A stretch of 64,000 nt of DNA from positions 248,001-312,000 of the forward strand of contig NZ_VFNL01000001.1 in NCBI RefSeq assembly GCF_006715565.1, in the 5' to 3' direction. Every line of letters begins with the position of its first letter. The stretch's first letter is position 1. The notes beneath the pieces are model-generated. The model saw nothing but the letters and a program-made list of their open reading frames with translations, was not told the origin of the DNA and did no database searches. This DNA comes from Microbacterium sp. SLBN-154. Lineage in GTDB: Bacteria; Actinomycetota; Actinomycetes; Actinomycetales; Microbacteriaceae. Shown here in pieces: positions 1-10,921 of this stretch. A program made the position numbers and the translations under genes.

Positions 1-2116
<2,116 letters not shown>

Positions 2117-2285
2117 CGTTCACTCTCCTCTAGGACGCTTCGGGTCAACTCTCCCCCGCGTCTTACATCGAGGGTAGCCAGCGCGCCCCGACCCGATGCC
2201 CGTGTTCGCCGTGGGCATAGCGTCGCGGCGGCACCGGTCGGACGCCGCGGGCGCGACCGGAGTTGCGTCGCGGCATCCTCGCGTC

Positions 2286-2317
2286 TTATCGTTTTTCGAT
2301 AACAACGTTTATCGATA
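2286..2317. promoter_or_regulatory. Candidate operator: TTATCG-N5-CGATAA plus TATCGATA
   Basis: A perfect 6-bp inverted repeat, TTATCG and CGATAA with a T5 spacer (2286-2302), is followed eight bases later by the palindrome TATCGATA (2310-2317). Both share the core TATCG and lie just upstream of the ribosome site of the DUF2975 gene. The AT-rich patch stands out from its GC-rich surroundings. Inference: autoregulatory operator for the XRE regulator encoded by the second gene of the pair. Confidence 0.55.
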
Positions 2318-2331
2318 TGAAGGTGGGCACG

Positions 2332-2958
2332 ATGATGACAGCAGAGGCGACCTCACCCCGGGTCTGGTCACGATGGGATGCTGCGGCGATGTGGTTCTAC
2401 GCCGTTCTCGGCGTGGCCTTCGTGGTCTGGACGATCGTGGGGGCGACGCGACGGATCATCGAGGTGGTCGCCGGCGGGACGATCCCGGTTCTCGGCGAGT
2501 TCGCCGGCACCCCGGCTGAAGCGCCCATCGGGCCGAATGGAGCCGGAGTGACCGTCGAGCTCGATCGTGCGATCCTGCTGCCGGCCGAGCTGCCGATCGC
2601 GTCGGTGGTGGCGCTCGTGGTCGAGCAGGTGCTGATCGTCGGGGCGGTGACGGTGACGGTGGGATGCCTGCTGGCGCTCACCTGGAGCATCCTGCACGGT
2701 CGGCTGTTCAGCCGCCGGAACACCGCTCTCGTGGCGACGGCCACCGGCGCGGCGCTCGTCGGCTTCGCCGCGGCGCCCTTCTTCGCCAACATGGGCGCGA
2801 ACGGCGCGTTCGCGTGGATCTCGGATCGCACCTTCGACAACGTGATCCTGTCGGTCGACCCGGTGCTGTGGTTCGGTGCGGCCTTCATCGGTTCGATCGC
2901 CACGACCGCGTTCTCTGTCGGAGCGCGTCTGCAGCGCGACACCGAGGGGCTCGTATGA
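2332..2958 (+). CDS. DUF2975-type integral membrane protein
   Basis: A 208-residue membrane protein with about four hydrophobic segments: one near the N-terminus (MWFYAVLGVAFVVWTIV), two in the middle and one near the C-terminus. Layout and partner match DUF2975 proteins, which are encoded with a small Cro/CI regulator; their function is not established. I place the start at the ATG after GAAGGTGGG. An in-frame ATG 15 bases upstream sits inside the operator palindrome and has no ribosome site. Its stop codon overlaps the next start as ATGA, so the pair is translationally coupled. Confidence 0.75.
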   Translation: MMTAEATSPRVWSRWDAAAMWFYAVLGVAFVVWTIVGATRRIIEVVAGGTIPVLGEFAGTPAEAPIGPNGAGVTVELDRAILLPAELPIASVVALVVEQVLIVGAVTVTVGCLLALTWSILHGRLFSRRNTALVATATGAALVGFAAAPFFANMGANGAFAWISDRTFDNVILSVDPVLWFGAAFIGSIATTAFSVGARLQRDTEGLV

Positions 2959-3185
2959 CCCCGGCGGAGGACGAGGGCCCCACCGGAGTCCACTGCCGGC
3001 TCGATGAGCTGCTCGAGGCCCGCGGGATGACGCTGACCCGCCTGTCGGAACTGGTGGGCGTGTCGGTGGTGAACCTGTCGGTGCTGAAGAACGACCGGGC
3101 CCGCGCCATCCGCTACTCCACGCTGTCGGCGATCTGCCGCGTGCTGGACTGCGAGATCGGCGAACTGCTGGTGCGCGCCGACTGA
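2955..3185 (+). CDS. Small XRE (Cro/CI) family DNA-binding regulator
   Basis: A 76-residue protein consisting almost only of a helix-turn-helix domain: RLDELLEARGMTLTRLSELVG, then VSVVNLSVLKNDRARAIRYS as the recognition region, then CRVLDCEIGELL. This is the short YozG-like class that accompanies DUF2975 membrane proteins. It overlaps the preceding stop codon by ATGA. Likely a DNA-binding autoregulator acting at the TATCG palindromes upstream of the pair. No ligand-binding domain is present, so any signal would have to come through the membrane partner; that is inference. Confidence 0.85.
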   Translation: MTPAEDEGPTGVHCRLDELLEARGMTLTRLSELVGVSVVNLSVLKNDRARAIRYSTLSAICRVLDCEIGELLVRAD

Positions 3186-3281
3186 TCATCGCGCGGCCGC
3201 CGCGCTCACCCGGCCGGCGAGCGCGGCGCCGCCCTCACCAGGCCTGCGCATTCGACTGTCGCATCCGGTTGTCGCCGGCGA

Positions 3282-3351
3282 CAAAGTGCGTCCAGTGAAC
3301 GGCGGGCCATCCGTTCACTGGACGCAAACGCCGAGCGACCGTGTCACTTTG
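3282..3351. repeat. Nested palindrome between convergent genes
   Basis: An inner perfect 16-bp stem (3287-3302 with 3311-3326; arm core CGTCCAGTGAACGG) encloses an 8-base loop. Outer arms CAAAGTG (3282-3288) and CACTTTG (3345-3351) partly bracket it. There is no T-run, so a simple intrinsic terminator is not obvious, though the position between two convergent stops suits termination or a mobile palindrome. Confidence 0.6.
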
Positions 3352-3367
3352 CGACAGGCGAAGGCCC

Positions 3368-4330
3368 TCATCCCTGAGCCCGGGCGCCGAATGCCCTCCG
3401 CACACGGGCGACAAGCTCTGCGGTGTCGGCGAACAGCTGCATCTTCGTCACCCGCACGATGATCCAGCCGGCGGCGGCGAGCCGCTCGTATCTCGCGATG
3501 TCTCGGGCCCACTGGACTGGATCGAGGAGATGGTGCTCCCCCTCGTACTCCAGGCCGACCTTCTGCCGCGGGTATGCCAGATCGAGTGCGCCGAGGTAGC
3601 TCCCTGCTTTGAAGACCTCGTAGTTCAGCTCCGGCTCCGGCAGTCCGGCGTCGACCACAGCGAGGCGCAGATGGGTCTCCGGCCGTGAGGCTGACCGGGT
3701 TCGGATCTGAGGGAGCGCCTCGCGCAGACGCGCCACCCCCACCCGTCGTCCCGCGTGCGCTGCGGCAGTCAGTTCCTGCAACTGGGCGAGGGGCGTGGCC
3801 CTCCAGCTGCGAACCGCCGCGTCGCCGACGGCGACGACGTCGCGCACATCCGGCAGGATCGCTGCCAGCGCGGCCCAGGTGGTCGCCGGACTGGTCACGA
3901 GAAGGCCGGTCGCCGGGTGCGGTCGGACGTGCGCCAGCACCTCGTGGGCTTGATGCCCCCGCACACCTCGACCGCGAGGCGCCCGGCCCGGGGCCCACAC
4001 TGAGACATCGATCGTGTCATCCCGCAAGAGTTGCAGGGGAAGCGGCAGCCCCCACATCGCCGCTGCGGTGACGTGGCTGAAGAAGGCACCTTCGGCAGCG
4101 ATCGCGGCGTAGGCGCGCGCCTTGTCGATGTGGGCCCGCTCGGCGACACCCCGCGCACCGGAGACCGCGTCGGACCAGAGCGAGCCCAGGTCGGGATGGG
4201 GCGAGCGGACGCCATGGAATGGCCGCCCGAGAGACGCGTGACGCAGGCGAGCACGGCTGACGCCGGCGCGCAGCGCGTCGCCCACGCGGAAGTGGGGTCC
4301 GAGTTCGGCGGGGATGGGTTCTGCGGGCAT
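3368..4330 (-). CDS. AbiEi/DUF559-type protein (putative type IV antitoxin or endonuclease-like)
   Basis: About 320 residues. The N-terminal part (FRVGDALRAGVSRARLRHA) resembles the winged-helix region of AbiEi antitoxin-like proteins. The C-terminal part (LDLAYPRQKVGLEYEGEHH, then WIIVRVT) matches the DUF559/Vsr-like nuclease fold with acidic residues in DLAYP and EYEGEHH. This two-part layout is common in actinobacteria and is usually annotated as a type IV toxin-antitoxin AbiEi family protein. No AbiEii-type nucleotidyltransferase toxin lies nearby, so a working toxin-antitoxin pair is not supported. The start is uncertain: a TTG at 4390 would extend it by 20 residues. Palindromic repeats flank both ends. 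Confidence 0.7.
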   Translation of the reverse strand: MPAEPIPAELGPHFRVGDALRAGVSRARLRHASLGRPFHGVRSPHPDLGSLWSDAVSGARGVAERAHIDKARAYAAIAAEGAFFSHVTAAAMWGLPLPLQLLRDDTIDVSVWAPGRAPRGRGVRGHQAHEVLAHVRPHPATGLLVTSPATTWAALAAILPDVRDVVAVGDAAVRSWRATPLAQLQELTAAAHAGRRVGVARLREALPQIRTRSASRPETHLRLAVVDAGLPEPELNYEVFKAGSYLGALDLAYPRQKVGLEYEGEHHLLDPVQWARDIARYERLAAAGWIIVRVTKMQLFADTAELVARVRRAFGARAQG

Positions 4331-4442
4331 GCGCCCACGCTGCCCGGGAGGCGCGGCCACCGGCGTCCCGCGCTCTGGATCTGTGGGCAACTGCTCGGCT
4401 ACCTCGCCTGTACAGGAACGGACGACGCCCGCGCATTCCCCT

Positions 4443-4560
4443 CTTCACTTGGCGCGATCGGCGCTTCCCCGTCGCACTTCGCGCCAGGTGAAGCCGTGCT
4501 GTCGGGCCGGGTAGGGGTTCGCCTGACCGGAAGTGCGACAGGCGGGCGCGAAATGTGACA
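4443..4560. repeat. Palindromic repeat cluster upstream of the AbiEi-like gene
   Basis: A 15-bp inverted repeat (4443-4457 CTTCACTTGGCGCGA with 4479-4493, one G-T wobble) encloses a 21-base loop. It is followed by two GTGCGACAGGCG/TGTGACAGGCG copies (about 4533-4563). With the 3282-3351 palindrome it brackets the AbiEi-like gene; GCGACAGGCG also occurs at 3351-3360. I see no gene in this 267-base gap. Confidence 0.6.
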
Positions 4561-4597
4561 GGCGAGGCGGGCCCGGGAGGACGGGCGCGCGGGAGGG

Positions 4598-5350
4598 CTA
4601 GGCGCGGCCGAGGACCGGAACCCGGATGTCGGCGAACTCGGCGCCCGACAGCACGGCCGTGACAGCCGCGTCGTCGTCGACGTCGCCGGTGACCGCGACG
4701 ACGGTGACCCGCGGCGCCATGTCGGCGGTGCACACCTGGTCGGAGACCGGCTCGGCGAAGCTCACGAGAACCTCGCTGCCGGCCGCCTCGGCGGACTCCC
4801 ACACCGGCGGGCACGTCGATGACCCCCAGCTGAGGACCAGCATCATGTCGTCGTCGGCCCACCCCGCGCTGGGCGCGAACTCCTCGGGCACGGCGATCTC
4901 GCCCTCGAGCCCATCGAGGTCGGTGTCGTCGGCGTACGTGCCCGTGACGACGATCTCGAGCTCGCGGGTCGGGTCGACGCCCTCGGGCAGCCCCACGTAC
5001 GACCCGCGCGGCACGAGGTCGCGGGTGCAGGCCTCGCCGTCGGGGTCGCTGATGTCGACTGTGAGCACGCCGTCGGCGTAGGTCGGCTCGCCGACCACCG
5101 GGAGGCACGACGACGACCCGAAAGTGACGAGTCCCACGCCGCGCCCGCCGTCGAGCCATGCCGCCTCGACGTCGTCCGATCCCGCCACGCCGCTCGACGA
5201 CGGCTCGGGCGATGCCGATGCGGACCCCGACGCCGACGGCCCCGCCGAACCGGCGCCGGCACCCGTCCCGGACGGGGTCGCGCACCCGGCGAGCACCGCC
5301 GCCCCCGCTCCGAGAAAGGCGAGCGCGAGAAGAAGGCGAGGGCGTGTCAT
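4598..5350 (-). CDS. Secreted lipoprotein with internal duplication
   Basis: A 250-residue predicted lipoprotein. The signal peptide MTRPRLLLALAFLGAGAAV is followed by lipobox LAGC and a Ser/Ala/Gly-rich tether of about 40 residues. The mature part has two similar halves: SSSCLPVVGEP...CTRDLVPRGSYV and SSTCPPVWESA...CTADMAPRVTVV. Each has a conserved cysteine pair that could form a disulfide. I do not recognise a named family. The start is chosen at the ATG directly before the signal peptide; a longer in-frame upstream reading adds an implausible basic leader. Function unknown. Confidence 0.8.
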   Translation of the reverse strand: MTRPRLLLALAFLGAGAAVLAGCATPSGTGAGAGSAGPSASGSASASPEPSSSGVAGSDDVEAAWLDGGRGVGLVTFGSSSCLPVVGEPTYADGVLTVDISDPDGEACTRDLVPRGSYVGLPEGVDPTRELEIVVTGTYADDTDLDGLEGEIAVPEEFAPSAGWADDDMMLVLSWGSSTCPPVWESAEAAGSEVLVSFAEPVSDQVCTADMAPRVTVVAVTGDVDDDAAVTAVLSGAEFADIRVPVLGRA

Positions 5351-5402
5351 GTCCACATCATGCCGCGAACGGCGGCCCGCGTCATCCGTCTTCTGCCGCA
5401 CG

Positions 5403-6869
5403 CTACTGCAGGGCGGACGTCAGGCGGGCGATGTTGTCGAGCACGGTCGAGCGCAGCGGCTGCTTCTGCCACTCCTCGAGGGTGAGTTCGCGCGAGAGCG
5501 ACCGGTACTTGTCCTCGACCCCGCGCATCTCGCGCACGAACTCCTCGCCGCGCACGAGCATCGAGATCTCCATGTTGAGACCGAACGAGCGCATGTCCAT
5601 GTTGCTCGATCCGATGACGGCGATCTCGTCGTCGATCGTCATCGACTTGGAGTGGAGGATGTAGGGCTTCCGGTACATCCAGATCTTCACGCCCGCGCGC
5701 AGCAGCGCCTCGTAGTAGCTGCGCTGCGCGTGATAGACCATCGCCTGGTCGCCCTCCTCCGAGACGAACAGCTCCACCTCCAGGCCGCGCTGGCAGGCGG
5801 TCGTGATGGCCAGCAGCAGCGCCTCGTCGGGCACGAAGTACGGGCTGACGATGATGATGCGGCGCTGGGCGTAGTACAGCAGCGCCGCGAACAGGCGCAG
5901 GTTGTTCTCGGAGTCGAACCCGGGCCCCGAGGGCACGATCTGGCAGTCGAGGTCGCCGTGGCTGGATTCGACCTTGAACAGGTCGATCTCGTCGGTCAGG
6001 ATCTCATCGGTCTCGCTGTACCAGTCGCTGAGGAAGACGGCATTGATGGATGCCACGACGGGGCCGTGCAGCCGCACCATGAGGTCGACCCAGTGCAGCC
6101 CTCGCTTGATGTTCTTCTTCAGGTTGTACGTGGAGTCGGTGACGTTCTGCGAGCCCATGTAGCCGACCTTGCCGTCGATGACGAGGAGCTTGCGGTGGTT
6201 GCGCAGGTCGGGGCGCTGGTACTTCCCCTTCAGCGGCTGCACCGGCAGCATCAGGCGCCAGTGCGCGCCCATGGCGTCGAGGCGGCGGAGCGTCTGCTTG
6301 TAGAACGGCTTCCCCCGGTTCGCCCAGTGGTCCAGCAGGACGCGCACGACCACTCCGCGCGCGCACACCTCCTCGAGGGCGGCGAAGAACTTGTCGGTCG
6401 ACGCGTCGGTCTGGAGGATGTAGAACTCGACGTGCACGTAGCGCTCCGCCGAGCGGATGGCCTCGGCCATCTCGTCGAGACTCTCCTGGTAGTCGGAGAT
6501 CAGATGGGCGTCGTTGTCCCCGGCGAGGGGCATGGCCCCGAGGGCGCGGTTCATCGTCACGAGCGACTGGAACCACTGCGGGGCGTGCGGGCGCAGGGTG
6601 CCGAAGTCGAGGCCGGCGCTGGTGTCGCGGATGTACTGGTTGATGGCGTCCTGCTGGCGACGGCGCTTGCGCGGCAGCCGCGGGTTGCCGATCAGCAGGA
6701 AGAGGAAAACCCCGATCAGGGGAATGAAGTAGATGGCGAGAAGCCACGCCATCGCGGCGGTGGGACGGCGATTGCGCGGAACGTAGATGACCGCCAGGAT
6801 GCGCACGACGATGTCGAAGACGAACACCAGGACGAGCCACCAGGACGCATCCAGTGTGATCTCGATCAC
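5403..6869 (-). CDS. cls: Cardiolipin synthase
   Basis: Membrane enzyme that joins phospholipids to make cardiolipin. The 488-residue length is normal for bacterial Cls. Two N-terminal transmembrane segments (WWLVLVFVFDIVVRILAVI and MAWLLAIYFIPLIGVFLFLL) form the PLDc_N region. Two phospholipase-D HKD motifs follow: HRKLLVIDGKVGYMGSQN near residue 225 and HSKSMTIDDEIAVIGSSN near residue 406. The start is GTG with a GGGGGAG ribosome site. The gene stands alone between a lipoprotein and a small membrane protein gene, all on the same strand. Confidence 0.96.
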   Translation of the reverse strand: MIEITLDASWWLVLVFVFDIVVRILAVIYVPRNRRPTAAMAWLLAIYFIPLIGVFLFLLIGNPRLPRKRRRQQDAINQYIRDTSAGLDFGTLRPHAPQWFQSLVTMNRALGAMPLAGDNDAHLISDYQESLDEMAEAIRSAERYVHVEFYILQTDASTDKFFAALEEVCARGVVVRVLLDHWANRGKPFYKQTLRRLDAMGAHWRLMLPVQPLKGKYQRPDLRNHRKLLVIDGKVGYMGSQNVTDSTYNLKKNIKRGLHWVDLMVRLHGPVVASINAVFLSDWYSETDEILTDEIDLFKVESSHGDLDCQIVPSGPGFDSENNLRLFAALLYYAQRRIIIVSPYFVPDEALLLAITTACQRGLEVELFVSEEGDQAMVYHAQRSYYEALLRAGVKIWMYRKPYILHSKSMTIDDEIAVIGSSNMDMRSFGLNMEISMLVRGEEFVREMRGVEDKYRSLSRELTLEEWQKQPLRSTVLDNIARLTSALQ

Positions 6870-6920
6870 GACTCCCCCGTTCGCCCCGCCCGCCCACTGT
6901 CAGCGTAGCGGGCCGGGCGA

Positions 6921-7130
6921 TCAGCGCCCGGCGGGGGCCGGGGGCGCGTCTGCCGCCGGCGATGCGGGGGGAAGACCGCGCTTGGCGCGCTCCTGCGCCT
7001 CGATGCGCGTGTAGGCACGCCGCTCGTTGCGGTCGGCATGCAGGATGCTGCGGAGGATCCAGAAGAAGAGGGCGCTGACCACCACGGTGGGAAGAAGCGT
7101 CCACGCCGCTGCGATCCAGAAGCCGTCCAT
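6921..7130 (-). CDS. Small single-pass membrane protein
   Basis: A 69-residue protein. One hydrophobic span, FWIAAAWTLLPTVVVSALFF, is followed by a basic cytoplasmic-looking stretch (HADRNERRAYTRIEAQERAK) and an Ala/Pro tail. No named family recognised; such small proteins are common beside actinobacterial housekeeping genes. The start is the ATG before the hydrophobic segment; an upstream GTG would add a low-complexity leader. Function unknown. Confidence 0.7.
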   Translation of the reverse strand: MDGFWIAAAWTLLPTVVVSALFFWILRSILHADRNERRAYTRIEAQERAKRGLPPASPAADAPPAPAGR

Positions 7131-7285
7131 GCCTACCAGGATACGCGGGGCGACCCCGGGCGCGGCCCGGGAGAGGACGGATGCGGGGGCGCATCCTCTC
7201 CTGCACAATCGGCGGAGATCACCGGTTGACCACAGAGTGTGCCGGTGACCTCCCCCGACCGGACGCCGCAGACCAGGGTCGGGGC

Positions 7286-8443
7286 ATGACCACGATCGTG
7301 AAGGCCGCCACCCCGGCCGAGTTCCTGTCCTTCGTCCCCCGCATGCTCGGCTACGTCCCGTCCGACAGCGTCATGCTCATCCCGTTCGAGGGCACGCGCA
7401 CACTCGGCGCGATGCGCATCGACCTCCCCGCGGTCGCCGACACCGATGCCGCGGCGGCCACCTTCGTGGGCCTCGTGTGCCGGATCGAGGCCGCCGATGC
7501 GCTCGCGGTGGTGGTGTTCACCGACGAGCGTTTCGACGGCGGCCGCGCGCCCGCGCGCGCGCTGGCGCAGGGCATCCGCGAGCGGGCCGACGCGAGCGGT
7601 CTGCGCGTGGTCGACATGCTCTGCCGAGCCCCCGACGGCTGGGCGTCGTATCTCGATGCGGACGCCCCGTCCGGCGGACGGCCCCTGTCCGAGATCCTCG
7701 ATGTCGACACGTCGCCCGCCGGCCCTGCGGGCCTCCCGCTCGCGGCCGGCGACCAGTGGACGGGAGCCGCTCTTCCCGCCGTCGACCTGGCCGAGAAGGA
7801 GAGGGTCGGGCACGCCCTGCAGGCGATCCGCGTCGCGATCGAAGGCTTCGGGGCCAACGCGGCCGGACCCACCGTGCGCGTCGACCCGCGCGGGCTCGAA
7901 GCGGTGTGCCTGCTCGACGACCTGCCGGCCCTGTTCGAAGAGGCGCTGCAGTGGAATCCCGAGATGCTCGACCCGTTCGACGCCGCCCTGCTGCTGTGGT
8001 GCCTCGAGAGGCCGGCGACCCGGGATGTGGCGCTGGTGCAGTGGTGCGACGACATCGACCGCGGCGATGAGGCGATGGCCGCGCAGCTGCGATGGGAGGC
8101 GGGAGAGCCCTACCCCGCAGAGGTCGCGGGGCGCATGTGGGGCGAGGGTCCGCAGCCTTCGGCCGAGCGCCTCCGCGCGGCGCTCGAGGTGACCCGCCGG
8201 GTTGCGGCGGCGGCGCCGCGGGCCGTGCGTCCCGGGCCCCTCGCGGTCTGCGCCTGGCTCTCGTGGGCACTCGGCCGTTCGACCCACGCCGAGTGGTTCA
8301 TCGGACAGGCCGCCGAGATCGATCCGACCCATGGCCTCACCGGAATCATCCAGGCGATGGTCCGCCGCGGGCATCTCCCCGCGTGGGCGTTCGCCCCCAC
8401 CGGGGCCTGGCGCCCCGAGGATGCGATGGGGGCGGCGCAGTGA
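7286..8443 (+). CDS. DUF4192 domain protein
   Basis: A 385-residue soluble protein. The opening, TPAEFLSFVPRMLGYVPSDS, then VMLIPFEG and GAMRIDLP, is characteristic of DUF4192, an actinobacterial family without a known role. The rest is mixed alpha/beta with helical repeats, and the tail carries the conserved WLSWALGRSTHAEWFI region typical of this family. It is convergent with lysS, with only four bases between the two stop codons. No catalytic motif is evident. Confidence 0.85.
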   Translation: MTTIVKAATPAEFLSFVPRMLGYVPSDSVMLIPFEGTRTLGAMRIDLPAVADTDAAAATFVGLVCRIEAADALAVVVFTDERFDGGRAPARALAQGIRERADASGLRVVDMLCRAPDGWASYLDADAPSGGRPLSEILDVDTSPAGPAGLPLAAGDQWTGAALPAVDLAEKERVGHALQAIRVAIEGFGANAAGPTVRVDPRGLEAVCLLDDLPALFEEALQWNPEMLDPFDAALLLWCLERPATRDVALVQWCDDIDRGDEAMAAQLRWEAGEPYPAEVAGRMWGEGPQPSAERLRAALEVTRRVAAAAPRAVRPGPLAVCAWLSWALGRSTHAEWFIGQAAEIDPTHGLTGIIQAMVRRGHLPAWAFAPTGAWRPEDAMGAAQ

Positions 8444-8447
8444 CCGG

Positions 8448-9971
8448 CTACTTAACCAGGGGGAAGAGGATCGTCTCGCGGATGCCGAGCCCCGTGATCG
8501 CCATGAGGAGCCGGTCGATCCCCATGCCCATGCCGCCGGTGGGGGGCATGCCGTGCTCGAGGGCGCGGAGGAACTCCTCATCGATGCGCATGGCCTCGAC
8601 ATCGCCGCGCGCGGCGAGCTTCGCCTGCTCGACGAACCGCTCGCGCTGGATGACCGGATCGACGAGCTCGGAGTACCCGGTGGCGAGCTCGAACCCGCGG
8701 ACGTACAGGTCCCATTTCTCCACCAGGCCCGGGATCGACCGGTGCTCGCGCACGAGCGGGCTGGTGTCGACCGGGAAGTCCATCACGAAGGTGGGGCGCG
8801 TGAGGCCCGGCTTGACGAAATGCTCCCACAGCTCTTCGACGAGCTTGCCGTGGGTGGCGTGAGGCGGCGTCTCGACCCCGACCTCGGCGGCGAAGGTCAG
8901 CAGGTCGTCCAGCGAGGTCTCGGGCGTGATCGTCCTGCCCGCAGCATCCGAGAGGGAGTCGTACATCGACAGCCGCTCCCACTGCCCGCCGAGGTCGTAC
9001 ACCGTGCCGTCGGCCCAGGTGACGGTCGTCGACCCGGCGACCGCGACGGCCGCGTTCTGGATGAGCTCCTGGGTGAGGTCGGCGATGCCGTGGTAATCGG
9101 TATAGGCCTGATAGGCCTCGAGCATCGCGAACTCGGGGCTGTGCGTGGAGTCGGCGCCTTCGTTCCGGAAGTTCCGGTTGATCTCGAAGACCCGGTCGAG
9201 CCCGCCGACCACCGCGCGCTTGAGGAACAGCTCCGGCGCGATGCGCAGGTAGAGCTCGGTGTCGAACGCGTTGGAGTGCGTGACGAAGGGACGCGCCGAG
9301 GCACCACCGTGCTGCACCTGCAGCATCGGCGTCTCGACCTCGATGAAATCGTGAGCGGTGAAGGTCTGCCGAAGGCTCGCGTTCACCGCGGCGCGTGCGC
9401 GTACGGTCGCGCGTGCCTGATCGCGGACGATGAGGTCGAGGAATCGGCTCCGCACCCGGCCCTCTTCACTCAGCTCGCCGTAGACGTTGGGAAGGGGCAG
9501 CACGGCCTTCGCGGCGATCTCCCACGAGGCGGCCATGATCGACAGCTCGCCGCGGCGGCTGGAGATCACCTCGCCCGAGACGAAGACGTGGTCGCCGAGA
9601 TCGACCAGTTCCTTCCACCGCTGCAGCGACTCCTCGCCCACGGCGGCGAGCGAGATCATAGCCTGGATGCGACTGCCGTCGCCCGACTGCAGTGTGGCGA
9701 AGCACAGCTTGCCGGTGTTGCGGCTGAAGACGACCCGCCCCGCGACCCCGGCCGTCACACCCGTTTCGGCGCCCGCCTCGAGGTCACCGAACCGGGCGCG
9801 GAGCGCGGGGATGGTGTCGGTCACCGGGACCGCCACCGGATAGGCGCCACCGGCGGCATCCGTCCGCTCTGCGATGAGCCGCTCTCGCTTGGCCAGACGC
9901 ACGGCCTTCTGCTCGAAGACCTCTTCGTCGCTGGGCTCGGAAGCGTCGACGGGCGCGGGCGAATCGGTCAT
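8448..9971 (-). CDS. lysS: Lysine--tRNA ligase, class II
   Basis: Charges tRNA-Lys. The 507 residues include an N-terminal OB-fold anticodon-binding domain (about 60-190) and a class II catalytic domain. Motif 2 reads [17 protein letters not shown], and motif 3 near the C-terminus reads [15 protein letters not shown]. The C-terminal signature ETILFPLVK is typical. The ATG start follows a GAGGAG site. In M. tuberculosis lysS lies downstream of panC with panD and coaX between; here panC is adjacent and neither panD nor coaX is seen. Confidence 0.98.
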   Translation of the reverse strand: MTDSPAPVDASEPSDEEVFEQKAVRLAKRERLIAERTDAAGGAYPVAVPVTDTIPALRARFGDLEAGAETGVTAGVAGRVVFSRNTGKLCFATLQSGDGSRIQAMISLAAVGEESLQRWKELVDLGDHVFVSGEVISSRRGELSIMAASWEIAAKAVLPLPNVYGELSEEGRVRSRFLDLIVRDQARATVRARAAVNASLRQTFTAHDFIEVETPMLQVQHGGASARPFVTHSNAFDTELYLRIAPELFLKRAVVGGLDRVFEINRNFRNEGADSTHSPEFAMLEAYQAYTDYHGIADLTQELIQNAAVAVAGSTTVTWADGTVYDLGGQWERLSMYDSLSDAAGRTITPETSLDDLLTFAAEVGVETPPHATHGKLVEELWEHFVKPGLTRPTFVMDFPVDTSPLVREHRSIPGLVEKWDLYVRGFELATGYSELVDPVIQRERFVEQAKLAARGDVEAMRIDEEFLRALEHGMPPTGGMGMGIDRLLMAITGLGIRETILFPLVK

Positions 9972-10075
9972 GAACAGGCTCCTCGGGGGTCGCGGTCAAG
10001 TCTATCGACGGGCGCCGCGGCGCCCGTCGGCTCCACCGACCGACCCCTGGCGCGCGATCACCGGGGGCGCGGCGA

Positions 10076-10921
10076 TCACTGGAGCGAGATCTCGGTGTTG
10101 TCGATGAAGCGGTGTCCGGCGACGGTCGCGGCGATGAGCGCGAGCGCCCGCCCGCGATGGCCCTCGTCGACAGGGAGGAAGGTGGCGGGGTCCACCACCG
10201 TGAGGTACTCCAGGTTGATCCGTGATTCGCCCATGAGCGCCGACTGCGCCGCGGCGATACAGGCGTCGACCCCGCGGTCGGCGTTCGAGGCCGCGGCGTC
10301 GAGGGCCCCCGTCAGCTTGCCGGCCGCCTGGCGATCGCGATCGTCGAGCAGCGACGCACGGGTCGAGACGGGGAGACCGTCGTCGCCGCGCACGGTCTCG
10401 ACGGTCGCGACGTCGACGTCGAAGAAGAGGTCGCGGATCATCCGCTCGACCAGGAAGATCCGCTGCCGGTCGCGGAGCCCGTAGACGGCGACATCGGGCT
10501 CAATCAGGTGGAAGAGCTTCGCCTCGACGGTGAGAAGCCCGTCGAAGTAGTACGGCCGGAACCGGCCCTCGTAGCGCAGCCCCAGGTCGCCCGCGCTGAT
10601 CTTCGTCGTCGCCGTGCCGCGCGGCAGCAGGTCGGCGGTCTCGGGGGCGAACACCACGTCGACGCCGAGAGACTCCAGCAGCAGACGGTCGGCGTCGGGA
10701 GTACGCGGATACGCCTCGAAGTCCGCTGTCGTACCGAAGCGCAGCGGGTTGACGAACGTCGACACGACCACGATCCCCGCTCGCTCACGGGCGGTGTCGA
10801 TGAGGTCGATGTGACCGTCGTGGAGGGAGCCGATGGTGGACACCAGCGCGACCGTCGCGTCCGGGGCATCGCGGCGGGCCTCAGCCAGGCGGCTGCGCAG
10901 CGCCTCGGGGGTGCGGATCAT
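10076..10921 (-). CDS. panC: Divergent pantoate--beta-alanine ligase homologue
   Basis: PanC joins pantoate and beta-alanine using ATP in coenzyme A synthesis. The family shape is clear over 281 residues: GSLHDGHIDLI (the ATP HxGH site), VVVSTFVNPLRFG, GVDVVFAPE, LTVEAKLFHLIEPDVAVYG and LPVSTRASLL. However, positions conserved in characterised PanC differ. The pantoate-contacting Gln of FVNPTQFG is Arg here, GEKDYQQ becomes GLRDRQR, and SSRN becomes STRA. It may have shifted substrate or reduced activity. The start overlaps the hydrolase stop as ATGA. The position between DUF2520 and lysS supports panC orthology. Confidence 0.8.
   Translation of the reverse strand: MIRTPEALRSRLAEARRDAPDATVALVSTIGSLHDGHIDLIDTARERAGIVVVSTFVNPLRFGTTADFEAYPRTPDADRLLLESLGVDVVFAPETADLLPRGTATTKISAGDLGLRYEGRFRPYYFDGLLTVEAKLFHLIEPDVAVYGLRDRQRIFLVERMIRDLFFDVDVATVETVRGDDGLPVSTRASLLDDRDRQAAGKLTGALDAAASNADRGVDACIAAAQSALMGESRINLEYLTVVDPATFLPVDEGHRGRALALIAATVAGHRFIDNTEISLQ

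Noticed and set aside
3368..4330. Complete type IV toxin-antitoxin system
   Set aside because: No AbiEii-type nucleotidyltransferase or other toxin gene adjoins the AbiEi-like gene.
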